The translations under genes and the position numbers were made by a program. This document shows positions 18,445-26,751 of a stretch of 64,000 nt of DNA, in pieces. The notes beneath the pieces are model-generated. The model saw only the letters and a program-made list of their open reading frames with translations, had not been told where the DNA came from and did no database searches. Location of the stretch: assembly GCA_014804655.1 (NCBI GenBank), contig JAAUZK010000004.1:6450-70449 (forward strand). Direction: 5' to 3'. Each line of letters opens with the position of its first letter. Position 1 is the stretch's first letter. Origin of the DNA: Lachnospiraceae bacterium (GTDB taxonomy: Bacteria > Bacillota > Clostridia > Lachnospirales > Lachnospiraceae).

Positions 18445-20052
18445 TTACGTTGCTTCTATCACATTCAGCCTGTCGGGATGTTCCAATGAATTGCTCCTGA
18501 TATCGATCACCGGACCTCCTGTTCCCTCGATATACTCTCGTGTAATGGTCACCCTGCCGATGTTATCATCCTTCGGTACCTCATACATGATATCAAGCAT
18601 AAACTCTTCGATAATAGCGCGAAGCGCCCTGGCGCCGGTATCTTTCTCCATTGCTTTCTCGGCAATCGCTTCCAGCGCACCCTGTTCGAATTCCAGCTTT
18701 ACTTCATCTAACTCAAGCAGCTTCTGATACTGTTTGAGTATCGCATTTCTGGGCTCGGCAAGAATCTTCACCATCATATCTTTGCTTAAGCCTTCCAGCG
18801 TGAAGATCACGGGGAGTCGGCCGATAAATTCGGGGATCATACCGAATTTCTTAATATCCTCCACCGTAACCCTTTTCAGGATATTCTTTTCCTTATCATA
18901 TTTATCCCGCAATTCGGCATTGTATCCTATTGAAGTACGTTTATTTAATCTTTGTTTAATTATTTCCTCTAAATCCGGGAAAGCGCCGCCGCAGATAAAC
19001 AAAATATTCCTTGTATTCACTGTCGCAAGGGGCACCATGGCATTCTTGGAATTCGCGCCCACGGGCACTTCCACCTCCGCACCCTCCAACAGCTTTAACA
19101 TTCCCTGCTGAACGGACTCACCGCTGACATCTCTGGAGTTGGTATTCTTTTTCTTGGCAATCTTATCGATCTCATCTATGAATATGATACCCTGCTCCGC
19201 CCGCTCCACGTCGTTATCCGCCGCAGCCAGCAGTTTCGATACTACGCTCTCGATATCGTCGCCGATATACCCCGCTTCCGTCAAAGATGTGGCATCCGTG
19301 ATTGCCAGCGGCACATCCAGGAGTCTCGCCAAAGTCTTCACAAGATACGTCTTGCCGCAGCCGGTAGGTCCGATCATGAGCATATTGGACTTCTCGATCT
19401 CGATCTCATCCATGGTTCCGGTTGCTACTCTCTTATAATGGTTATAAACCGCTACGGACACCACCTTTTTGGCGTATTCCTGTCCTACTACGTACTCATC
19501 CAGCTTCTCTTTGATCTTATGGGGCGGCATAATATTCTTAATGTCAATTTCCGCCTTTTCGCCGTCCTTCTTCTTTTTCTTCGGCTTCTGCTTATTCGGA
19601 ATGCCGCCGTCTCCCTGCAGATCGGCTAAGTTGACGAAACTGATATTCGGAAATCCCTTACCGTTGTTAAAATCGGACATTGTGGGGTGATTCAGCATCC
19701 CCTGATAGTCGAACTGGCTGACCGTATCCATAGTCTTATGCATACAATCATCGCAGACACATATGTGATTCGGCAGATGGAACATCTTGCCGGCCTTACT
19801 CTCCGGTCTGCGGCAGATAAAGCAGACATCCTCGTAATCACTGTGCGGTTCATCTTCTACATTTCCCACTTCCCGCTTCCCGTCATCCGCTCTTTCTTCT
19901 TTCCGGTCGTCTGTTTCGCCGCTCTGTCCCTTTTTCATGCTTCTGAGCGTCTCTCTTTGTTCCTCGCCGTCCTCCAGTTCCCTGAAATCGTAGATTCTGC
20001 CCTCATCTTCCGTAATCGTCTCATTTATATCATCATATCTGTCGTTGTTCAT
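18445..20052 (-). CDS. clpX: ClpX-like AAA+ unfoldase with long acidic N-terminus and altered IGF loop
   Basis: 535 residues from an ATG at 20050-20052, which has CGGAGG six bases upstream; an ATG seven codons earlier has no such site. After about 70 acidic residues comes a zinc site CFIC...CDDC (Cys77, 80, 100, 103), a low-complexity linker with a Lys run, then the AAA+ core: GPTGCGKT (228-235), pore loop GYIG (261-264), IIFIDEID (289-296), SRDVSGESVQQGMLKLLEG, and IPEFIGRLPV. The ClpP-docking loop, IGF in the main ClpX, is SIGYNAELRD here (IGY 375-377). Typical ClpX is about 420 residues. This is probably a second, divergent ClpX, perhaps with weak or no ClpP pairing. Confidence 0.85.
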   Translation of the reverse strand: MNNDRYDDINETITEDEGRIYDFRELEDGEEQRETLRSMKKGQSGETDDRKEERADDGKREVGNVEDEPHSDYEDVCFICRRPESKAGKMFHLPNHICVCDDCMHKTMDTVSQFDYQGMLNHPTMSDFNNGKGFPNISFVNLADLQGDGGIPNKQKPKKKKKDGEKAEIDIKNIMPPHKIKEKLDEYVVGQEYAKKVVSVAVYNHYKRVATGTMDEIEIEKSNMLMIGPTGCGKTYLVKTLARLLDVPLAITDATSLTEAGYIGDDIESVVSKLLAAADNDVERAEQGIIFIDEIDKIAKKKNTNSRDVSGESVQQGMLKLLEGAEVEVPVGANSKNAMVPLATVNTRNILFICGGAFPDLEEIIKQRLNKRTSIGYNAELRDKYDKEKNILKRVTVEDIKKFGMIPEFIGRLPVIFTLEGLSKDMMVKILAEPRNAILKQYQKLLELDEVKLEFEQGALEAIAEKAMEKDTGARALRAIIEEFMLDIMYEVPKDDNIGRVTITREYIEGTGGPVIDIRSNSLEHPDRLNVIEAT

Positions 20053-20150
20053 ACCCGACCTCCGCTTATTCATTTCCTACAACTGATCCCACTCTTACTC
20101 TATTATCATAGTATAAAAAGTAGCATCTCACAAGTAAACAATTTCCATAA

Positions 20151-20184
20151 CGGAAAAAGGCGATCCATAGATCACCCTTTTCCG
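20151..20184 (-). terminator. Intrinsic terminator after the HtrA gene
   Basis: Stem CGGAAAA(A)GG..GATC / GATC..CC.TTTTCCG around a short loop, 44 bases downstream of the htrA stop; on the minus strand the stem runs into a T-rich stretch. It separates htrA from the clpX-like gene. Confidence 0.65.
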
Positions 20185-20227
20185 TATTATATGCGCTATA
20201 TCGCTTCGCTGTATCTTCCATAAGCGA

Positions 20228-21805
20228 CTAATTCTGCACCTTATTTCCCAATGTCAGCTGCAGCGTCTTTTCAGCATAACCCTGAACACCCACCGACATA
20301 ACCGTGATCTCCACCGTATCGCCCTTGGCGTGGAATTCCAGCTCCCGCTGCAGTTCGTCCATGGAAGTGATCTGTTCGCCGTCAAACTTCGTGATTATAT
20401 CGCCCTTATGGAGTCCGGCTTCAGCCGCAGCCGTATTCTCATACACCTGTGAGATATAGACACCTTCCGGCATACCGTATGTTTCAATCACGTAGTCCGT
20501 AACCGTGATTCCTGTGATGCCGAGATAACCTCTTTCGTCCTCCGCAACCTTATTCTTCGTCTCTTTTAACATCAATTCCGCGATGATCGGGCTTGCGGAA
20601 GAAATCGGAATGGCATATCCCATACCCTCTATAGCGCTGCCGCCGATCTTGTTGGAATTGATTCCGATGACTTCTCCCTTCATATTCAGGAGCGCACCGC
20701 CGGAATTACCCGGATTGATCGCCGCATCAGTCTGGATAAATGTACCGTCCGCACCATCTGACAGCTCGATCGTTCTGTCAAGCGCACTGATCACGCCCGT
20801 CGTGACGGACTGTCCGTAACCGAGAGAATTACCGATGGCGATGGCCGGCTCGCCGACTACCAGCGAATCGGAATCACCCAATGTCGCTACCGCAATCTGA
20901 TTCAGCGTATTCTTGTCAACATCGTCGATCTTAACCGCGATCACAGCCAGATCCATCTTCTCATCCGTACCCTTAACGGATGCCTCCGCCTCACTGCCTT
21001 CCACGAACTGCACCGTCAGCTTCTCCGTGTCCGCGATCACATGATGGTTGGTCGCAATCAACAGCTCCGCGTCGTTCTGTCCCACGATGATGCCGGAACC
21101 GCTGGCATCCGCTTCATTAACGAACTGCTGTCCGAAATAAGACATTTTCTCCGAATAATGATTGTTGATTGATACGATGGCCGGCATAACCTCTCTGGCC
21201 ACTTCCGATACATCAAACACGCTAGCCGTAACATTTTCCGTCACATGCAGGCCACTCTTAACTATATCGTTACTTTCCTCGATTTCTTTCGCCATATTAT
21301 CGGTCACAGCGGCAATCCCATCCGCCATAGTCTCCTCCGCCTGTGAGACTTCTTCCGTGTGATTCTTATCCGCCATGCCGGTCAGAGTCTGTACGCCCCA
21401 CACTCCCAGTCCGGCAAACACACCAAACAACAGTCCCAGCGATATGCTGACCATTGCCTTTTTCATAAAACCGCCGCCGGATGTCTTCTTTGCTTTCTTT
21501 TGCTTCTCCTTGCCCGCTCCTGTCTGTGCATCCCGCTGCGCATAGTCGTTGGGGTAGGTATTGCCGTATCGATAGCTCCCGTTGCGATTTTCATACGGAT
21601 TGTTCGCCGCCCGCTGGGAGTATGCGTTATTCGGATATACATTCCTGTAATAATCCCCGTTATTCCGGCTGCCGTAAGGATTGCTGCTCTGGGAAGCACC
21701 GTTCTGGAAATTGCCGGTTGGAAGATTACTGTTTTGATTCTGCGTCGTGTGATCGTTATTCTGCGATCCGTAGTTTGTGTTTGGATAGTTATTGTTGTCG
21801 TACAT
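20228..21805 (-). CDS. htrA: HtrA/DegP-like membrane-anchored serine protease
   Basis: 525 residues. A very Asn/Tyr/Gln-rich cytoplasmic tail (about 1-95) leads to a Lys-rich patch and a membrane helix (about 115-138). The trypsin-like domain has TNHHVI (His255), DLAVI (Asp285) and NPGNSGGALL (Ser368), all intact. A PDZ domain follows (GYLGITG...GVYISQV...AGLHKGDIITKFDGE). It degrades or refolds damaged secreted proteins at the outer face of the membrane. The disordered Asn-rich tail is common in Lachnospiraceae HtrA proteins. Monocistronic, ending in its own terminator. Confidence 0.92.
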   Translation of the reverse strand: MYDNNNYPNTNYGSQNNDHTTQNQNSNLPTGNFQNGASQSSNPYGSRNNGDYYRNVYPNNAYSQRAANNPYENRNGSYRYGNTYPNDYAQRDAQTGAGKEKQKKAKKTSGGGFMKKAMVSISLGLLFGVFAGLGVWGVQTLTGMADKNHTEEVSQAEETMADGIAAVTDNMAKEIEESNDIVKSGLHVTENVTASVFDVSEVAREVMPAIVSINNHYSEKMSYFGQQFVNEADASGSGIIVGQNDAELLIATNHHVIADTEKLTVQFVEGSEAEASVKGTDEKMDLAVIAVKIDDVDKNTLNQIAVATLGDSDSLVVGEPAIAIGNSLGYGQSVTTGVISALDRTIELSDGADGTFIQTDAAINPGNSGGALLNMKGEVIGINSNKIGGSAIEGMGYAIPISSASPIIAELMLKETKNKVAEDERGYLGITGITVTDYVIETYGMPEGVYISQVYENTAAAEAGLHKGDIITKFDGEQITSMDELQRELEFHAKGDTVEITVMSVGVQGYAEKTLQLTLGNKVQN

Positions 21806-21875
21806 AACATTGACTCCTTTCCGTATATATCATGCGGTTTGGTACGTTACTGTTCGCAGGTTATCGAAACCGGAC

Positions 21876-22013
21876 GCGCAGATGGAAGTTAATATCTACG
21901 AAGCCGCGCTCTCGCTCCGTAAAAAGCGTAGCGGGGCACTAAACTCGTGAGAAACCTCGTTAAGTGCCGACGCTTTTTAAGGGGCTTCTTAAGAAATTAA
22001 CTTCCATCTGCGC
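21876..22013. repeat. Family A palindromic repeat, copy 1 (138 bp)
   Basis: Ends GCGCAGATGGAAGTTAAT... and ...ATTAACTTCCATCTGCGC; the 22-base ends pair with one mismatch. The inside (CGCTCCGTAAAAAGCG, CTCGTTAAGTGC, CGACGCTTTTTAAGG) is the reverse orientation of copies 2 and 3. It lies upstream of htrA. Confidence 0.88.
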
Positions 22014-22211
22014 TGGATATTGGATCTGACCAGACAATAACGTTTGGCACCGTTTTTCTTTAACCTTGAAGTCAGTATATTATTTAATTGTGTATAATCT
22101 GTGATGAAAATTTATTGAATTTGTGTTTTATTTAAAAAATTTTTTTTCAAATAAAAAGCTTCACCCCAATGTATCTCAGGATAAAGCACATTTTTTTAAA
22201 AGAACTACGCC
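22014..22211. other. AT-rich spacer between two repeats
   Basis: About 200 bases between a family A and a family B repeat, AT-rich, with no frame worth reporting. It probably holds the upstream part of nothing more than the htrA 5' region. Confidence 0.4.
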
Positions 22212-22440
22212 GGCAGATTGCGCAAAAAGTTCACGAAGCTGTCCTGCGTAGGAATATGAGAGTTTCTTAATATTCCGTTCAGTACCCAGCAATTTCGGGA
22301 CACGGATGTCCCGAAAAGCCCGACCTGAGCCCGGATGGCGAATGTTGGGCGGTTGCGTCCGTCTTTCACAACATCCCCGGAATATTTAGAAACTCCATAT
22401 GACGAAGCCCGACGCGAGAGAACATTTTGCGCAATCTGCC
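22212..22440. repeat. Family B structured repeat, copy 1 (229 bp)
   Basis: Terminal inverted repeats GGCAGATTGCGCAAAA... / ...TTTTGCGCAATCTGCC (20 of 21 bases pair). Inside is a second pair, GAGAGTTTCTTAATATTCCG with CGGAATATTTAGAAACTC, a small hairpin GGGAC-ACGGAT-GTCCC, and the core AAAGCCCGACCTGAGCCCGG followed by ATGGCGAAT. The same plan with different stem bases occurs at 51564-51820. It sits just downstream of glmS. Confidence 0.88.
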
Positions 22441-22466
22441 CTCACAGCCTATATAACAAACCACTC

Positions 22467-24293
22467 CTACTCCACCGTCACCGATTTCGCCAAATTCCGA
22501 GGCTTATCCACATCGCATCCCTTCCCAACAGACACATAATACCCGAACAGCTGCAGCGGTATGATCGCCAGTGAATTGGCAAAATACGGATTCGTCTCCG
22601 GAATATAGATCACGTAATCGGCCGCTTTCTCGATCTCTTTATTCCCCTCACAAGTAACCGCCAGCACAAACGCACCTCTCGCTTTGACCTCCACCATATT
22701 ACTGATTGTCTTGGCATACAGCTCCGGCTGCGTGGAGACAGCCGCAACAAGCGTTCCCTCCTCGATCAGTGAGATCGTACCGTGTTTTAATTCTCCTGCC
22801 GCATAGGCCTCGGAATGGATATAGGAGATCTCTTTTAATTTCAGAGAACCTTCCAGAGAGATTGCGTAATCAATACCTCTGCCAATAAAGAACACGTCCT
22901 TGGCACCCACATAGCGATTGGCAAATTTCTGTATCTTTAACTTATTATTGAGAAGCATTTCAATCTGATCCGGCAGACGCTTCAGGTCTCCCAGCAGAGA
23001 AGCAAAAGTCTTATCGTCGATCTGTCCGCGCACTCTGCCCAATTTCATCGCAAGAAGATACAGAGCGATCAGCTGTGCGCTGTAAGCCTTCGTGGTTGCA
23101 ACGGCGATCTCCGGCCCTGCCCATGTATACATGACATTATCCGCTTCTCTGGCAATAGAACTTCCCACTACGTTGACGATGCCCAGCACCTTGAAGCCGC
23201 GCGCCCTGGACTCCCGAAGCGCCGCCAGTGTATCCGCCGTCTCACCGGACTGGCTGATCACCACCACCATAGCGCCCTCCTCCAGAATGGGATTGCGGTA
23301 TCTGAATTCCGATGCAAGATCCACCTCCACCGAGACGCGCGCCAGACCTTCGATCACATATTTACCCGTCATACCTGCATGATATGCTGAACCGCATGCC
23401 ACGATGTGGATCTTGCGAATCGCAGCCAGTTCTTCATCGGTCATATTTAACTCTTCTATCACAATGTCATTCTTCTGAATCCGCGGCATCAACGTATCCG
23501 TCACGGTCTTGGGCTGCTCATACATTTCCTTAAGCATAAAATGCTCGTATCCCGCCTTTTCCGCGGCATTGGCATCCCACTCGATGGTGACGGGCTCTTT
23601 ACTCGTCTCTTCCTCATCTACCGTATAGAAATGCATATGATCCGCACGCAGGCGTACCACTTCCTGATTATCCACATAGTAAACTTTTCTTGTATATTTT
23701 AAAATAGCCGGCACATCGGAAGCGATAAAACAGCCGTCTTCATTCTGTCCCACGATCAGCGGAGAATCTTTTCTCGCCGCAAAAATCTGATCCGGACAAT
23801 CCGCAAAGAGAATGCCCAGCGCGTAAGACCCTTCCACACGGTGGAGCACTTTAGTCACTGCTTCCAGCGGATTTCCTTTATAATAGTAATCCAGCAGATG
23901 CGCCAGTACCTCCGTATCCGTCTCGGAGACAAACTGATATCCCTTATCAGTCAGCATCTGCCGAAGATGCAGATAATTCTCAATGATACCGTTATGTACC
24001 ACGGTGATCGTCTCCGCCGTGTTAAAGTGGGGATGTGCATTCGTATCGCTGGGAACTCCATGGGTCGCCCATCTGGTGTGACCGATTCCGCATACGCCTG
24101 ACATAGTCTCGCCGCCATGGGTGAGATTTTCCAGTACTTTCAATCTTCCAACCGACTTCGTGATCTGGATCTTATCGCCGTCATAGACCGCCATACCCGC
24201 CGAATCATATCCGCGATACTCCAGCTTGGAAAGTCCGTCTAAAATAATGGGGGCTGCCTGTTTGGTTCCGATATATCCTACGATTCCACACAT
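22467..24293 (-). CDS. glmS: Glutamine-fructose-6-phosphate aminotransferase (isomerizing)
   Basis: 608 residues, full length. The protein starts MCGIVGYIG, giving an N-terminal Cys nucleophile for glutamine hydrolysis, followed by LEYRGYDSAGMA. Two SIS domains bind fructose-6-phosphate (HIVACGSAYHAG, VVISQSGETADT, and the C-terminal KPRNLAKSVTVE end). It makes glucosamine-6-phosphate, the first committed step toward UDP-GlcNAc for wall and surface polysaccharide. It follows a GT2 gene by 33 bases with AGGAGGAT before the ATG; the short gap leaves no room for the glmS ribozyme found before this gene in many Firmicutes. Confidence 0.96.
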   Translation of the reverse strand: MCGIVGYIGTKQAAPIILDGLSKLEYRGYDSAGMAVYDGDKIQITKSVGRLKVLENLTHGGETMSGVCGIGHTRWATHGVPSDTNAHPHFNTAETITVVHNGIIENYLHLRQMLTDKGYQFVSETDTEVLAHLLDYYYKGNPLEAVTKVLHRVEGSYALGILFADCPDQIFAARKDSPLIVGQNEDGCFIASDVPAILKYTRKVYYVDNQEVVRLRADHMHFYTVDEEETSKEPVTIEWDANAAEKAGYEHFMLKEMYEQPKTVTDTLMPRIQKNDIVIEELNMTDEELAAIRKIHIVACGSAYHAGMTGKYVIEGLARVSVEVDLASEFRYRNPILEEGAMVVVISQSGETADTLAALRESRARGFKVLGIVNVVGSSIAREADNVMYTWAGPEIAVATTKAYSAQLIALYLLAMKLGRVRGQIDDKTFASLLGDLKRLPDQIEMLLNNKLKIQKFANRYVGAKDVFFIGRGIDYAISLEGSLKLKEISYIHSEAYAAGELKHGTISLIEEGTLVAAVSTQPELYAKTISNMVEVKARGAFVLAVTCEGNKEIEKAADYVIYIPETNPYFANSLAIIPLQLFGYYVSVGKGCDVDKPRNLAKSVTVE

Positions 24294-24326
24294 GTTCTTA
24301 TCCTCCTGATTATTTAAACTGATACG

Positions 24327-25274
24327 TCATCTCCAGTACTCTTTATTGGATGACATGGCAACTACTACTTTCCCCGGCAGCGCCTGATAATGCCTGCCAA
24401 ACAGATATCCCATATACTTGAACCCGCTCTGTAGGATCAGATAAGGAATCTGCCGTCTTAAGTTCAACTTGCGCAGATGTCCGGCTGTCTGTCTGACCAG
24501 ACGAATGCCCTCCGATTCCGCCGGATAGGCCGCAAACACTTCCGGGTGCTGTGCCTGCGAGACACCCAGATCAAAATTCCTGTGAAACTGTTCTCTGCAA
24601 TTATAGTTGTGCGAGTGATAGACCTTAGCCTGCGCGGTATAAGCAATACCGTATCCTGCCTCGACGGCCTTCGCGGCATAGATCATATCCTCATTAAATA
24701 TTGTATGCTTGACAAACCCGCCCAGTGTATCAAAAATTTCCCTGTTATAAGCCGCACACACGTTGGAACAGAAAAATGTCTTGATGCCGAGCGTCTCAAG
24801 ATCCGCCTTCGTCTTGACCGAAGACTCGCCCGGATAATTGAAATTCCTCACATACTTCTCAACCTCACTGCTGTCCTCGCACGCAAGTTGTCTGGCATAT
24901 GCCACCGCCACCTGATCCTGATGAAGCTGATCAAGCAGTTCTTCCACAATATAATCATCCGCAGGAACGGCATCGTCCGTCATCATAATGAAATAATCCG
25001 CGTCCGAAAGCTGTACTCCTTTGTTTCTTGTCTTGCCGTGGTCAAACTCTCTCTTCGATATATGCTTCACCACTACATTCTGATAATTTTTTTGAAAAGA
25101 AGTACTATAATATAACAACCGATCGAAATATTTCTGTTCCGTGTTTATGACAATGATCCTGTTGACCGGAACACTCTGATGCTCGAGTCGTTCGATCAGC
25201 GTCAGAAACCTGCGGTCGGGCTTATAGGCAGGGATGATAACATCTACTTTATCCACACTTCTCTCCTCTGTCAT
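24327..25274 (-). CDS. Glycosyltransferase family 2, rhamnosyltransferase-like
   Basis: 315 residues of GT-A fold: VDVIIPAYKPDRRFLTLIER at the start, FDHGKTRNKGVQLSDADYFI, and TDDA as the metal-binding DxD equivalent (about residue 95), then FCSNVCAAYNREIFDTLGGF with the acceptor-side motif. The 'FDHGKTRN' and 'F.SN..AAY.R..F...GGF' patterns are typical of rhamnosyltransferases of surface polysaccharide clusters. It lies between the LCP gene (terminator between them) and glmS, in the same direction. Confidence 0.85.
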   Translation of the reverse strand: MTEERSVDKVDVIIPAYKPDRRFLTLIERLEHQSVPVNRIIVINTEQKYFDRLLYYSTSFQKNYQNVVVKHISKREFDHGKTRNKGVQLSDADYFIMMTDDAVPADDYIVEELLDQLHQDQVAVAYARQLACEDSSEVEKYVRNFNYPGESSVKTKADLETLGIKTFFCSNVCAAYNREIFDTLGGFVKHTIFNEDMIYAAKAVEAGYGIAYTAQAKVYHSHNYNCREQFHRNFDLGVSQAQHPEVFAAYPAESEGIRLVRQTAGHLRKLNLRRQIPYLILQSGFKYMGYLFGRHYQALPGKVVVAMSSNKEYWR

Positions 25275-25287
25275 AATTTTATCTATG

Positions 25288-25320
25288 AAATAAAAGGGGC
25301 CTGCAATAATAGGCCCCTTG
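25288..25320 (-). terminator. Intrinsic terminator after the LCP gene
   Basis: Stem AAGGGGCCT / AGGCCCCTT with an 8-base loop; on the minus strand it is followed by TTTTATTTC. Five bases from the LCP stop codon, so downstream GT2-glmS expression may need read-through or its own promoter. Confidence 0.82.
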
Positions 25321-25325
25321 CTCCA

Positions 25326-26504
25326 TTATTTTTTCAGATATCCGTTCGTATCGGAATAGATCTTATCACTGCACTCTTTCACTGTCGCGGAAGGCTGATA
25401 CTCATAATCGTTAAACAGGAACTGATGTAGCCACTTAACATTGTCTTCCAGACTGACCGGAACGACACAGGAACCTTTGGAACCGATCGTACCGGTGGCA
25501 CGATTTGACTCCTGCGGGAATCCCGCATTATCTGCAATATAGTAATTGCCCACATTGCCCAGCATCTCCACGATCTCCGACAGATCCAGAGAGGTGTATA
25601 CCTCATCAAACACGGAGTTTGCCGTCTCCGTCAGCGCCGGAAGGGAGGCCTTCTTCGCCTGATCCGCTACCGCCGAAAGAACCTCTCTCTGTCTCTCCGC
25701 ACGCTTGAAATCGTCACCCGCCGTATAACGGATACGGCAGTAGCCGGTTGCCTGCAGACCGTCCAGAAGCTGATATCCCGTAGATGAAACCGGTGTATAG
25801 GAACGTTTCAGATCCTCGGCGATACAGAGCTGATAGTTATTCAAGTGGTTGATCTCCGCGTCATCCACATCGATATATACACCGCCAAGCGCGTCAATGG
25901 TATCCGTGAGTCCGGCAAAACCTACTGTGACGAAATCTGTGATATTCATATCCAGATTCATATTTAACATGCTGATTGCCATCTCCGGACCGCCTTTTGC
26001 ATAGGCCGCATTACATTTATTGTACGAATCGTTACTCAGATTCAGATAAGTATCACGATATACCGATACAAGTTTACATTCTCCCGTATCCTGATTGATG
26101 GAGGCGATCATGATCGTGTCGCTTCGTGTGTTCTTCGTCAACGCTCCTGACGTAGAATCCACACCGAACAGGGCAATATTCCGATAGCCCTTCATCGTAG
26201 TCTCTTCCGCCTTCTTGACCGTATCGTTGATGATGATATCGCTTTCATCTATCTTTACCTTGCCGCTCGTCGTTGCTGACATAACGGCATAGAGGACAAA
26301 CACGGCAACCACAAGGATAATGATCTCTATCACAAAAATAATAATTCTTGTTCGCTGTTTCTTAGCCTGCTGCTTCTTCGAAGACTTCTTCCCGGAACCC
26401 TTCTTCCCTGCCGGACGTTTACCGCCGTTCCTGTTTCCGCTTCCGGAGGAAGATTTCTTTCTCGGACGTTCATCTTCATATTCATCTTCATAATATTTAG
26501 CCAT
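25326..26504 (-). CDS. LytR-CpsA-Psr (LCP) family wall-polymer ligase
   Basis: 392 residues. A basic low-complexity cytoplasmic tail (Lys/Ser/Gly, about 13-52), one membrane helix (about 53-76), then the LCP domain: NIALFGVDSTSG, TRSDTIMIASINQDTGECKL, SVYRDTYL, and ...KRAERQREVLSAV with the conserved arginines. LCP enzymes transfer polyprenyl-pyrophosphate-linked glycopolymers onto peptidoglycan on the outer face of the membrane. Its place beside the initiating sugar transferase and the ABC exporter supports that role for the polymer made here. Confidence 0.9.
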   Translation of the reverse strand: MAKYYEDEYEDERPRKKSSSGSGNRNGGKRPAGKKGSGKKSSKKQQAKKQRTRIIIFVIEIIILVVAVFVLYAVMSATTSGKVKIDESDIIINDTVKKAEETTMKGYRNIALFGVDSTSGALTKNTRSDTIMIASINQDTGECKLVSVYRDTYLNLSNDSYNKCNAAYAKGGPEMAISMLNMNLDMNITDFVTVGFAGLTDTIDALGGVYIDVDDAEINHLNNYQLCIAEDLKRSYTPVSSTGYQLLDGLQATGYCRIRYTAGDDFKRAERQREVLSAVADQAKKASLPALTETANSVFDEVYTSLDLSEIVEMLGNVGNYYIADNAGFPQESNRATGTIGSKGSCVVPVSLEDNVKWLHQFLFNDYEYQPSATVKECSDKIYSDTNGYLKK

Positions 26505-26542
26505 ACGTCGTACTCCCTTAATTTAAACATAGTCATAAATAA

Positions 26543-26575
26543 GCTACTATTCACGGCTTCGCCGCTCATAGTAAC
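26543..26575. other. Hairpin upstream of the LCP gene
   Basis: GCTACTAT-TCAC-GGCTTCGCC-GCTC-ATAGTAAC folds as a two-part stem. It lies in the 247-base gap between the sugar transferase and LCP genes and could be a terminator for the former or part of the LCP leader. Confidence 0.4.
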
Positions 26576-26751
26576 ATAATACCAACTTACATTTTCTCAT
26601 ACTACAGCGTATAAAGTCAAGCTGTAGCGTAAGTCCAACTATGATTATACTATATCTTGACATATTTGCAACATAATCGGCATTTATTCCATAAATCTTT
26701 CTATTTTCTTAAGAATCATGATCCCGATCAGCTTTTCAGATTATTATCCCA

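Noticed and set aside
24294-24326. Place where a glmS ribozyme would be expected
   Set aside because: Only 33 bases separate glmS from the upstream gene and they hold just a ribosome site, so no ribozyme is present there.
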